From: an uncultured Clostridium sp.
GTDB lineage: Bacteria > Bacillota > Clostridia > TANB77 > CAG-508
Length of the DNA: 51,466 nucleotides
NCBI GenBank assembly: GCA_945877035.1
Contig: CAMCQH010000011.1
Span: 1 to 51,466, forward strand
Direction of reading: 5' to 3'
Shown here one piece after another: positions 24,297 through 32,322 of this stretch; position 1 is the stretch's first letter, and each line of letters begins with the position of its first letter. Under the pieces are notes generated by a model. That model saw only the letters and a list, made by a program, of their open reading frames with translations. It was not told the DNA's origin and made no database searches. The position numbers were made by a program, and so were the translations under genes.

Positions 24297-24650
24297 CTAA
24301 ACATATATCAATTCTTTTAATATAATTTCTTCAGCAGAGTGCTTTATATTGTTCATTAATCCAACCCATTTTAGTTGGTCTTTTGCTTTTAATTCTTCAG
24401 TAATATTTTCTTTTTGGGCAAATTGTTTCATTAATAAGTCAAATCTTTCATTAGCAATTTTATCAATTTCCATTAAATGTTTTTGTAGTTTATTATCCAT
24501 TAATAAAAGAGTGTATTCAGCTTTTTTATGTTCTTTTAAATATCTTAATCTTAATTTTCCGTATTTTCCTATTTCAAAATTTTTCATATTTTCTGGTGCA
24601 ACTAAATTAGGTAAATAGTAATCGCCAACTTTTGTATATTCAATTTTCAT
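24297..24650 (-). CDS. tnpV: TnpV family protein
   Basis: This 117-residue protein matches the TnpV pattern known from Tn4451/Tn4453-type elements: YTKVGDYYLPNL start, GKYGKLRLRYLKEHK, then a helical region ending WVGLMNNIKHSAEEIILKELIY. The function is unknown. It is regularly linked to mobilizable transposons. A decayed relative lies at 20833-21099. Confidence 0.85.
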   Translation of the reverse strand: MKIEYTKVGDYYLPNLVAPENMKNFEIGKYGKLRLRYLKEHKKAEYTLLLMDNKLQKHLMEIDKIANERFDLLMKQFAQKENITEELKAKDQLKWVGLMNNIKHSAEEIILKELIYV

Positions 24651-25103
24651 ATTAAATCAATTCCTTTCATTTTTATTTATAGAAACCTGAGGGAGAGAGC
24701 GAAGATGATTAGGCGTAATAATCCCAATGTTTAAAAAGGATTATTACACCTAGAGAATAAGAAATCGTCAGTCGGTCGCTTCGTTTCATAGGTAGTCTAG
24801 TAAGTAGAAGAACTACTAAAATTGCTGATAATTTATCAATGTGCATACTTGTCCACACTTTTTACAATTGCAAATCCATATCCAAGCTTTGCCTCCCAAG
24901 AACTCTTTTATTATTGTGAGTCTATGGTTGTAAAATCTCACTCACGCACTTTGTATAAATAGACCGTTTATACGAATACGGGCTAACTTTATAGCATCGG
25001 CTTGCCAAACCTAGTACTTTTATAGAGGTACTGCATTTCTCTGCATAATAAAAAGACCATCTATAGTAATGACTATAAAGGCCTTCTTATAAATTATATT
25101 TAT
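24651..25103. other. Structured non-coding region, candidate oriT
   Basis: These 453 bases upstream of the mobilization operon carry no convincing gene. They hold several inverted repeats: AGGCGTAATAATCC with GGATTATTACACCT (about 24711-24752), TATAAA with TTTATA around TAGACCG (about 24954-24972), and TATAGT with ACTATA near 25063-25075. They are richer in G and C than the surroundings. The position next to tnpV, mobC and the relaxase makes this the best candidate for the transfer origin. The nick site is not identified. Confidence 0.45.
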
Positions 25104-26249
25104 TTAATGAGATGTTTTCTCTTTATATTTTTCAAATAATATAGTAATTAAATTATCCGCATATTCTTTTTCCTTAATATCAGTAATTTCATTATAATAA
25201 TATTTTTTTATTATAATTATTTCATTAGAAGTTATATTAACGTCAAAAAAATTTACAAGCTGATAGGGATTTTCAATAGTATTTCCAGTAAAATTAGGGT
25301 CTAGCATACATTGATATATTATAGTAGCCATAAACTCAGTAAATTCTTTTTTGGTGAACTCACCTTTTTGACATTTTTGAAATTTGGGTATAGAATTAAT
25401 TGCTGCATTTTTCATTAAATTTATATTTGAGTGGACACTATTTCCTATATCTAAATAAGCATCATCTGGAATTATTCTATCATTTGATACTGTCCCAGAA
25501 TAATTAGCTTTCTTTATTTTTTCAGCATATCCCATCAAATTAACAGGAGGCATAACAATATTGTTAATTGCTGTCATCATTAACAAGTAAAATAAATATA
25601 AATTATTTTCTAATTTATCTTCATGTGTAACCAATATGGTATTATCAGTAGGAACAATTTCAATTTCTTTAAAACCATGTCTATTTATACCAAAAATTAA
25701 TCCTTTATCCAAAATGCATACAATGCTTAACCTATTTTTTATATCTATACTATTATTAAACTCATCAATTTTTTTTACAATGTTATTTAAACTGGTGTCA
25801 CTAGAATATGCAAATATCATGCATATTGGTGGAATAATAGAAGAAATTATTAAAGGAGATGAGAAAGGTTTTGTTTTTTCTAACTTTTTTACACTTTCTA
25901 TATTTTTAATACTTTTCTCTAGTTCATCAACTGTTAGTGTTGATTTTACTTCGATAGTAGCATAGACACTCTCAATAGGAATTACTTGTACACTTTCAGT
26001 TTCCATTAATTTAGGGCTATTAAAATTATCATAAATTATAAAATCTTGTTGCCTACTTTGAGTTTCATTAGCATCAACAATAACTCCATTTCCTATAGCA
26101 TATTTAGTTGGAAAAAGTTTAGATAAATATTCTTTTAATTTATCCTCTCGAATTGTTCCTTTTAATCCATTATGCTCGATTTTACTGCTTAATTTTTGAT
26201 AATCACTTTGTAAATTCTTTGCCATTTCTTGTAAATTATAAATAAACAT
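25104..26249 (-). CDS. DUF6602-type nuclease-like protein
   Basis: The 381-residue protein has an N-terminal half like DUF6602: RQQDFIIYD (Asp) followed by IPIESVYATIEVKSTL (Glu-x-Lys). This is the order and spacing of a PD-(D/E)XK-type nuclease fold (about residues 65-110). The C-terminal half is helical and unrecognised. GGAGGA precedes the ATG. It sits at the right end of the element, beyond the mobilization genes, as single-gene cargo. DUF6602 proteins occur in defence-rich regions; a role against phage or plasmids is inferred. Confidence 0.7.
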   Translation of the reverse strand: MFIYNLQEMAKNLQSDYQKLSSKIEHNGLKGTIREDKLKEYLSKLFPTKYAIGNGVIVDANETQSRQQDFIIYDNFNSPKLMETESVQVIPIESVYATIEVKSTLTVDELEKSIKNIESVKKLEKTKPFSSPLIISSIIPPICMIFAYSSDTSLNNIVKKIDEFNNSIDIKNRLSIVCILDKGLIFGINRHGFKEIEIVPTDNTILVTHEDKLENNLYLFYLLMMTAINNIVMPPVNLMGYAEKIKKANYSGTVSNDRIIPDDAYLDIGNSVHSNINLMKNAAINSIPKFQKCQKGEFTKKEFTEFMATIIYQCMLDPNFTGNTIENPYQLVNFFDVNITSNEIIIIKKYYYNEITDIKEKEYADNLITILFEKYKEKTSH

Positions 26250-26331
26250 ATTTATTCCTCCATACTACGAAATTTTCCTAATTATATCATATTTTCGTGA
26301 AAAATAAAATCAATAATAAATAGTCTATTAC

Positions 26332-26360
26332 ATCTAACATATCTAACAAAACATCTAACA
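26332..26360 (+). promoter_or_regulatory. Right arm-type integrase sites (three ATCTAACA repeats)
   Basis: ATCTAACA occurs at 26332, 26341 and 26353, matching the two copies near attL. The remaining sequence between 26250 and attR shows no gene. Confidence 0.65.
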
Positions 26361-26511
26361 TTTTTTCAAAAAACCTGCAAAAAGTATAAAAACTATGTTA
26401 TAGTTAAGCAAGTAAGAAAAACGATGACGAGTGCTAGAAAATCCATAGTTTTGAGCTTCCTAAAAAGTAATATTTAATACTAAAAATAAATAAATATAAA
26501 ATAGCTTAAAA

Positions 26512-26564
26512 GACTCAAAATCGTGCGGAAAACCATGTGGGTTCGAGTCCCACCATCGGTACCA
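26512..26564 (+). pseudogene. 3' half of the interrupted tRNA-Leu(CAA) gene
   Basis: Starts in the shared GACTCAAAATC and continues with the 3' anticodon strand TCGTG, variable arm, T arm GTGGGTTCGAGTCCCAC, acceptor strand CATCGGT and an encoded CCA. Its partner half is at 15428-15468. Anticodon and acceptor strands of the two halves pair, which shows they were one gene before insertion. Confidence 0.9.
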
Positions 26565-26572
26565 AAAATAAT

Positions 26573-26607
26573 AAAAAAGAATATTCAGAAATGAATATTC
26601 TTTTTTT
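26573..26607 (+). terminator. Terminator of the original tRNA-Leu unit
   Basis: AAAAAAGAATATTC and GAATATTCTTTTTTT form a strong stem with a T run directly after the tRNA 3' half. Confidence 0.85.
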
Positions 26608-26664
26608 ATTTTGGGAAATATTTAAAATAAGAGTTATAAAAATGGAAGGAGCAAAGTCAAAAAA

Positions 26665-27580
26665 TTGATATACACAATAACATTTAACCCCGCGCTAGAC
26701 TATATAATCAAAATAGAAAATTTCAAAACAGGAGAAATAAATAGAAGCAAAAAAGAACATATTTTAGCAGGAGGAAAAGGAATCAATGTTTCAATTGTCT
26801 TAAAAGCATTAGAAATAGAATCAACAGCATTAGGCTTCATAGCAGGCTTTGTAGGAGATGAAATTGAAAGAAAAGTAAAAGAATATGGAATAAAAACTGA
26901 TTTTATTAAAATAGAAAATGATATCTCAAGAATTAATGTGAAAATTGCAGAAACAAATAAAGAAACAGCAATAAACACAAAAGGACCTTTTATTGATGAA
27001 ACATATATTGAATTATTATATCAAAGAATAGAAAAAATAGAAAATGGGGATATATTAGTATTATCAGGTAGTGTGCCTAAAGGGATAGAAAATAATATTT
27101 ATCAAAATATCTGCAAAAAATTAGAAAAAAAAGATGTAAAAATAGTTGTTGATACGACAGGGGATTTATTGTTAAAAACACTAGAATATAAGCCTTTTTT
27201 AATAAAGCCAAATCAAGATGAATTAGGCGAAATTTTTAATGTTAAAATTTCTAATCGGGCAACAAGTAATTGAATATGCAAAAAAATTACAAGAAAAAGG
27301 AGCTCAAAATGTATTAGTGTCTATGGGAAGTGAAGGGGCAATACTTTTAGATAAAAATGGGTACTCATATACAATGAAACTATCGAGTAAACAGCAAAGA
27401 ATTAATACAGTAGGAGCAGGAGATTCAATGGTAGCAGGATTTATAGCCGGATATCAGACATTTCACGATTATAAAAAAGCACTCCAAATGGGAGTATCAG
27501 CAGGCACAGCTACTGCAAATTCAACATTTTTAGCAACTAAAGAAGAAATATTACAATTATTTAGAGAATTTAGAGGATAG
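26665..27580 (+). CDS. fruK: 1-phosphofructokinase, read through a +1 shift at a CGG codon
   Basis: Together the two frames make a normal PfkB-family 1-phosphofructokinase of about 304 residues. The first frame (TTG start 26665 after AAGGAG) holds the substrate motif NPALDYIIKI, the AGGKGINVS glycine pair and the KPNQDEL segment. It runs to codon 198, CGG at 27256-27258. Without a shift it ends five codons later. Skipping the C gives ISNGQQVIEYAKKL and continues into the catalytic NTVGAGDSMVAG with the active-site Asp. The enzyme phosphorylates fructose 1-phosphate from FruA to fructose 1,6-bisphosphate. It is the first gene of the fru operon. Confidence 0.9.
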
Positions 27581-27716
27581 AAGTCGGATGTCAGAGGTCA
27601 GAGGTTAGAGGTCAGAGGTTAGAGGTTAGAGGTTGGATGTTGGAAGCTAGATGTTGGAAGTTAGAAATCGGATTTCCAACTTCCGATTTCCATTTCACCA
27701 ACATCTATTTCACCAA
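27580..27716 (+). repeat. Heptamer/15-mer fold-back repeat upstream of fruA (copy 2)
   Basis: Many 7-bp units of type GAGGTYA/GATGTTG run from the fruK stop into complementary TTCACCAAC...CCAT units, ending about 24 bases before the fruA start. As a transcript it would form a long hairpin in the fruK-fruA intercistronic region. Confidence 0.75.
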
Positions 27717-27739
27717 AAAAAGAAAGGAATTAGAAAATT

Positions 27740-29647
27740 ATGAAAATTACAGATTTATTAAAAAAAGATTCTATCGATTTAAATGTAGAAGCTTCAAATA
27801 AAGAAGAAGTACTAAAAAAAGCAGTAGAATTAATGAACAAAAATGGAAACATTACAGATAAAGACAAGTATTTAGAATTAGTAATGAAAAGAGAGGAAGA
27901 AGGTTCAACAGGAATTGGAGAAGAAATTGCAATACCTCATGGAAAAGGTGATAGTATATCAGCTCCAGGACTTGCTGCAATGGTAATACCAAATGGAGTA
28001 GATTTTGAGTCACTAGATGGAAAACCAGTTAAATTATTATTCTTAATTGCTGCACCTAATACTAAAGAAAATGTTCACTTGGAAGTTTTAAGCCGTTTAT
28101 CTACTTTATTAATGGATGAAAAATTTAGAAAAGAATTATTAAATGCAAAATCTAAAGAGGAATTTTTAAAAGTAATAGACCAAGCTGAAAAAGAAAAATC
28201 AGGTGAAGAAAAAAAGAAAGAAGAAAATTATGAATTATTAGGAATTACTTCTTGTCCAACAGGAATAGCTCATACTTATATGGCTGCTGAAGGTTTAGAG
28301 CAAATGGGAAAAGAATTAGGACATCCAATTAAGATAGAAACTCAAGGACAATCAGGTGCACAAAATGTACTTACAGATGAAGAAATAAAAAAAGCAAAAG
28401 CGATTATTATTGCATCAGATGTTAATGTAGATTTATCAAGATTTGATGGAAAAAGAGTACTTAGAGCTAGTGTAACAGATGGTATTCGTAAACCAAAAGA
28501 ATTAATTGAAAAAGCTTTAAAATCAACTAATGAAATACCAATTTATCATAATAAAGAAAATGATGAAGGAAATAATAAAAGTGGAAAGCAAAAAGGCGGT
28601 ATATATAAACATTTAATGAATGGTGTTACACATATGTTGCCATTTGTAGTAGGTGGAGGAATTTTAATTGCAATAGCTTTCTTACTAGATGATTATTCGA
28701 TAGACCCATCAAATTTCGGAATGAATACACCAGTTGCGGCATTCTTTAAAACTATTGGTGGTATGGCTTTTGATTTTATGCTTTTAATTCTGTCTGGATA
28801 TATAGCAATGAGTATTGGAGATAGACCAGGATTAGTAGTTGGTTTTGTTGGTGGAGCAATTGCCAAAGCGGGAACAACATTTACATCATTAAGTAACCCA
28901 GAAGAAGTATTAGTTAGCTCAGGCTTTTTAGGAGCATTACTTGCAGGATTTATAGGTGGATATGTTATTGTCTTTTTAAGAAAATTATTTAGTTTTATGC
29001 CAAAAAGCTTGGAAGGTATTAGAACTATTTTGATATACCCAGTTGCAGGTATATTGTTAATAGGAATTATCATGCTAATAATTAATCCATTTGTAGCAGC
29101 AATAAATACAGGATTAAATAATTTCCTTTTCTCTTTAAGCGGTGTAAATAAAATAATATTAGGAGCAATTTTAGCTGGAATGATGTCAGTCGACCTTGGA
29201 GGACCAGTAAATAAAGCAGCATATACTTTTGGAACTGGAATGTTGGCAGAAGGACATTACGAAATTATGGCAGCAGTTATGATAGGCGGAATGGTAGCTC
29301 CACTTGCAATAGCTCTACTTGCTACATTTTTACCTAAAAAATTGCCCCAAAAAGAGAGACAAGCAGGTTTATTAAATTATGTTATGGGATTATCATTTAT
29401 TTCAGAAGGTGCAATACCTTTTGCATCTGCAGACCCTATTCGTGTATTGCCAGCTTGTGTTGTTGGCTCAGCGGTTTCTGGTGCTTTATCTATGGCTTTT
29501 AATTGTAGTTTGATGGCTCCTCATGGTGGTATTTTTGTGTTACCTTTAATTGGAAATTGGTTTTGGTATGTAGTTGCATTAGTTGTTGGATCATTTGTAG
29601 CTATGGGAATTATGGCTGCATTAAAGAAGAATGTGTGGGAAAAATAA
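27740..29647 (+). CDS. fruA: Fructose-specific PTS enzyme IIABC
   Basis: This 635-residue protein has all three PTS domains in one chain. EIIA (about 1-150) has the phosphorylated His67 in IPHGK. EIIB (about 165-265) has the phosphocysteine Cys172 in SCPTGIAHT. EIIC (about 290-635) has many membrane helices. It imports fructose as fructose 1-phosphate. AAAGGAA precedes the ATG. It lies between fruK and the general PTS genes ptsH and ptsI, forming a self-contained fructose system. Confidence 0.96.
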   Translation: MKITDLLKKDSIDLNVEASNKEEVLKKAVELMNKNGNITDKDKYLELVMKREEEGSTGIGEEIAIPHGKGDSISAPGLAAMVIPNGVDFESLDGKPVKLLFLIAAPNTKENVHLEVLSRLSTLLMDEKFRKELLNAKSKEEFLKVIDQAEKEKSGEEKKKEENYELLGITSCPTGIAHTYMAAEGLEQMGKELGHPIKIETQGQSGAQNVLTDEEIKKAKAIIIASDVNVDLSRFDGKRVLRASVTDGIRKPKELIEKALKSTNEIPIYHNKENDEGNNKSGKQKGGIYKHLMNGVTHMLPFVVGGGILIAIAFLLDDYSIDPSNFGMNTPVAAFFKTIGGMAFDFMLLILSGYIAMSIGDRPGLVVGFVGGAIAKAGTTFTSLSNPEEVLVSSGFLGALLAGFIGGYVIVFLRKLFSFMPKSLEGIRTILIYPVAGILLIGIIMLIINPFVAAINTGLNNFLFSLSGVNKIILGAILAGMMSVDLGGPVNKAAYTFGTGMLAEGHYEIMAAVMIGGMVAPLAIALLATFLPKKLPQKERQAGLLNYVMGLSFISEGAIPFASADPIRVLPACVVGSAVSGALSMAFNCSLMAPHGGIFVLPLIGNWFWYVVALVVGSFVAMGIMAALKKNVWEK

Positions 29648-29667
29648 TTGAAAGGATTTGATTTGTT

Positions 29668-29922
29668 ATGGTAAAAGAAACTTTTGTGATAGAAAATGAG
29701 ACTGGACTTCATGCTAGACCTGCTACTGAAATTGCAAAAATAGCGATGAAGTATAAATGTGATGTTAATGTAATTGTAAATGGAAAGACAATAAATGCTA
29801 AGTCTCCTCTTATGATTATGTCTGCAGGGATTAAGTCAAAAACAGAATTAGAGATTTTGTGTGATGGTGAAGATGAGGAACAGGCAATAAAAGAATTAAA
29901 ACATTTTTGCAGTCTAATTTAG
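29668..29922 (+). CDS. ptsH: Phosphocarrier protein HPr
   Basis: 84 residues with the phosphorylated His15 in TGLHARPAT and the regulatory Ser46 in AKSPLMIMS. It carries phosphate from enzyme I to EIIA. Ser46 suggests control by HPr kinase and catabolite repression. It lies 20 bp after fruA. Confidence 0.96.
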   Translation: MVKETFVIENETGLHARPATEIAKIAMKYKCDVNVIVNGKTINAKSPLMIMSAGIKSKTELEILCDGEDEEQAIKELKHFCSLI

Positions 29923-29950
29923 AATAAATGTTATAGGAAGAGGGAGTTAT

Positions 29951-31636
29951 ATGCTAAAAGGAAAAGGTGTTTCTGAAGGTATTGGATTAGGTAAAGTAGT
30001 AATATTAAAAAATGAAGAGATAAAACCTGAAAAAATTCAAATTGAAGATGTAGAGTTAGAAAAAGAAAATTTCTATCATGCAGTTCATGAGGTAGAGGCA
30101 GAAATTGAAGAATTAATAAATAAATTATCTGGTACAGAAAAAGATATATTGCAAGCATATTTAATGATATTGCAAGATCCTACATTAGTACAAGAAACAG
30201 TCGAAATAATAGAAAAAGAAAAATGTAATGCAGCATATGCAACAGAAGTAGGTTTTAATACAATAATTCAAATGTTTGAAGAAATGGATGACCCCTATAT
30301 GGCTGCAAGAAGTGCAGATATAGCTGATATGAAGAAAAAAGTTTTATATAAAATTCTTAATAAAGAAGAGATTAATTTATCACAATTACCACCTAATACA
30401 ATTCTTGTTACAAATGAATTAACAACATCAGATACTGCTAAATTAAATTTAAAAAGTATAGCAGGAATTATTACTGAAGTAGGTGGAGTAAACTCTCATA
30501 TGGCTATTATGGCAAGAACACATGAAATTCCAGCAGTCGTTGGAATCAAACAGATAATGAAACAAATAAAAGAAAACGATTCTATTGCAATAAATGGTGG
30601 GACTGGAGAAATTTTTGTAAATCCGTCTAACGAAGAATGGAAAGAATTTGAAGAAATAAAAGAAAATTCGAAAAAAGAAAAAGAAAAATTAAAAACATAT
30701 AAAAACGAAATATCATCAACAAAAGATGGTCATCATATTGAACTTTTAGCAAATATTGGAGGACCACAAGATATAGAACTTGTAATTAATAATACAGCAG
30801 AGGGAGTTGGATTATTAAGAAGTGAATTTCTCTACATGAATGCCGAAGATTTTCCAATAGAAAAAGAACAATTTGAAGCATATAAAAAAGTAGCAGAAAA
30901 ACTTCAAAACAAAAGAATAGTTATTAGAACATTAGATATTGGTGGAGATAAAAATTTAAAATATATGAAACTACCAAGAGAGGACAATCCTTTTTTGGGT
31001 TATAGAGCAATTAGAATTTTTTTAGATAATATCAGCTTGTTTAAAGTTCAATTAAGAGCAATTTTAACTGCAAGTGCATATGGCAATTTAGCAATTATGC
31101 TACCAATGATTTCTTCCATAGAGGAATTGAGAGAATCTAAAAAAATTATTCAAGAGGTAAAAGAAGAATTAAGAGCAAAGAAAATACCATTTAACGAAAA
31201 TATAGAAATCGGAATTATGATTGAAATACCATCAGCAGCTTTAATGGCAGAAGAATTAGCAAAAGAATGTGATTTTTTTAGTATTGGAACAAATGATTTA
31301 ATTCAATATACAGTAGCTGTTGAAAGAGGAAATGAAAAGGTTGCAAATTTATATACACATTTTCATCCTGCTGTAATAAAATTAATTAAATCTGCTATTG
31401 ATGGTGCCCATAAAAACAATATTTTATGCGGGATGTGTGGAGAAGCGGCAGGAGACCCTTCATTTATTCCATTATTGGTAGGACTAGGATTAGATGAATT
31501 TTCTATGAATGCAAATAAGATTTTACAAACAAGAAAACTAATTAGAGAACTAAATTTCCAAGATTGTCAGAAATTAGCAGATGAAATTTTAAAATTAAAT
31601 TCTAGTGAAGAAATAAAAAGAAAGCTGATTAAATAG
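29951..31636 (+). CDS. ptsI: PTS enzyme I
   Basis: 561 residues. The phosphohistidine (His183) lies in GGVNSHMAIMAR. The C-terminal PEP-binding barrel shows LLRSEFLYM, IGIMIEIPSA and the active-site Cys in CGMCGEAAGD. It starts the phosphate relay from phosphoenolpyruvate to HPr. It is the last gene of the fru-pts operon. Confidence 0.96.
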   Translation: MLKGKGVSEGIGLGKVVILKNEEIKPEKIQIEDVELEKENFYHAVHEVEAEIEELINKLSGTEKDILQAYLMILQDPTLVQETVEIIEKEKCNAAYATEVGFNTIIQMFEEMDDPYMAARSADIADMKKKVLYKILNKEEINLSQLPPNTILVTNELTTSDTAKLNLKSIAGIITEVGGVNSHMAIMARTHEIPAVVGIKQIMKQIKENDSIAINGGTGEIFVNPSNEEWKEFEEIKENSKKEKEKLKTYKNEISSTKDGHHIELLANIGGPQDIELVINNTAEGVGLLRSEFLYMNAEDFPIEKEQFEAYKKVAEKLQNKRIVIRTLDIGGDKNLKYMKLPREDNPFLGYRAIRIFLDNISLFKVQLRAILTASAYGNLAIMLPMISSIEELRESKKIIQEVKEELRAKKIPFNENIEIGIMIEIPSAALMAEELAKECDFFSIGTNDLIQYTVAVERGNEKVANLYTHFHPAVIKLIKSAIDGAHKNNILCGMCGEAAGDPSFIPLLVGLGLDEFSMNANKILQTRKLIRELNFQDCQKLADEILKLNSSEEIKRKLIK

Positions 31637-31663
31637 AAACACTATAAAATTTATGGTGTTTTT
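31637..31663 (+). terminator. Terminator of the fru-pts operon
   Basis: AAACACTATAA and TTATGGTGTTT pair directly after the ptsI stop and continue into a T-rich stretch. Confidence 0.75.
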
Positions 31664-31731
31664 ATTGATTTTTATAGCAAAATATTATATAGTAATTTTG
31701 TATTTTAGAAGCAGAAAGGGAAAAATAAATC

Positions 31732-32250
31732 ATGAAAAAAATCTATATAATACTAACATATACAGGAACAATGCTATCAAAAATAATAAAATATTATACA
31801 GGAGATGAATTCTCACATGTATCAATTGCTTTAGATCCACAATTAAGAAAAATGTATAGTTTTGGAAGATTAAATCCATATAATCCTTTTTGGGGAGGAT
31901 TTGTTCATGAAGGAATAAATATAGGAACATTTAAGAGGTTTTCAAGAACAAGAGCAAAAGTATATTCTTTAGAAATAGAAGATGAGCAATATGAAAAACT
32001 AAAATATGCAATTTTTTATATAAAGAAATTAAGAAAACATTATAAGTTTAATACATTAGGACTTTTTGCAGTAGGGTTCAAAATAAAAATAAGAGCAGAT
32101 AAATCTTTTTATTGTGCAGAATTTGTAAAACATGTATTAGAAGAAGCAAACATAGAAACAATGTTACCAGATTTAGTAAAACCAGAAGATTTTAAATTAA
32201 TTAAAAATTTGAAACTAGAATATGATGGACTTTTAAAATTTTATAAATAG
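31732..32250 (+). CDS. Permuted papain-like (YiiX/YycO-type) hydrolase
   Basis: This 172-residue protein has the permuted NlpC/P60-like arrangement: histidine first in EFSHVSIALD (about 25-34) and cysteine later in FYCAEFVKHVL (about 125-135). Family members are thought to cut peptide, amide or lipid ester bonds. There is no clear signal peptide. It is a single gene between ptsI and feoB, and its substrate is unknown. Confidence 0.75.
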   Translation: MKKIYIILTYTGTMLSKIIKYYTGDEFSHVSIALDPQLRKMYSFGRLNPYNPFWGGFVHEGINIGTFKRFSRTRAKVYSLEIEDEQYEKLKYAIFYIKKLRKHYKFNTLGLFAVGFKIKIRADKSFYCAEFVKHVLEEANIETMLPDLVKPEDFKLIKNLKLEYDGLLKFYK

Positions 32251-32322
32251 TAACCTAATATGATGTCATTATCTTAAATAAAAAACATATATTGTAATAA
32301 TGAAATTTAAGGTGGTGATTTT

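Larger units (their letters stand above)
15458..26522. mobile_element. Integrated mobilizable element in tRNA-Leu(CAA), about 11 kb
   Basis: An 11-bp direct repeat GACTCAAAATC at 15458-15468 and 26512-26522 marks attL and attR within the tRNA anticodon loop. The left end carries a complete tRNA-Leu(CAA), a tyrosine integrase and an excisionase-like gene. The right part carries a relaxase, a MobC-like gene, TnpV and a likely oriT. Cargo includes a HipA-like kinase pair, a LOG-family protein, two small unknown proteins and a DUF6602 nuclease-like protein. No type IV secretion genes are present, so transfer would need a helper. The relaxase has a premature stop, so the copy may be immobile. Some cargo genes are less AT-rich and use CGG for arginine, unlike the host. 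Confidence 0.9.

Noticed and set aside
15428-26564. Intron in the tRNA-Leu gene
   Set aside because: The 11-kb insert has an integrase, att repeats and mobilization genes and lacks group I or II intron cores.
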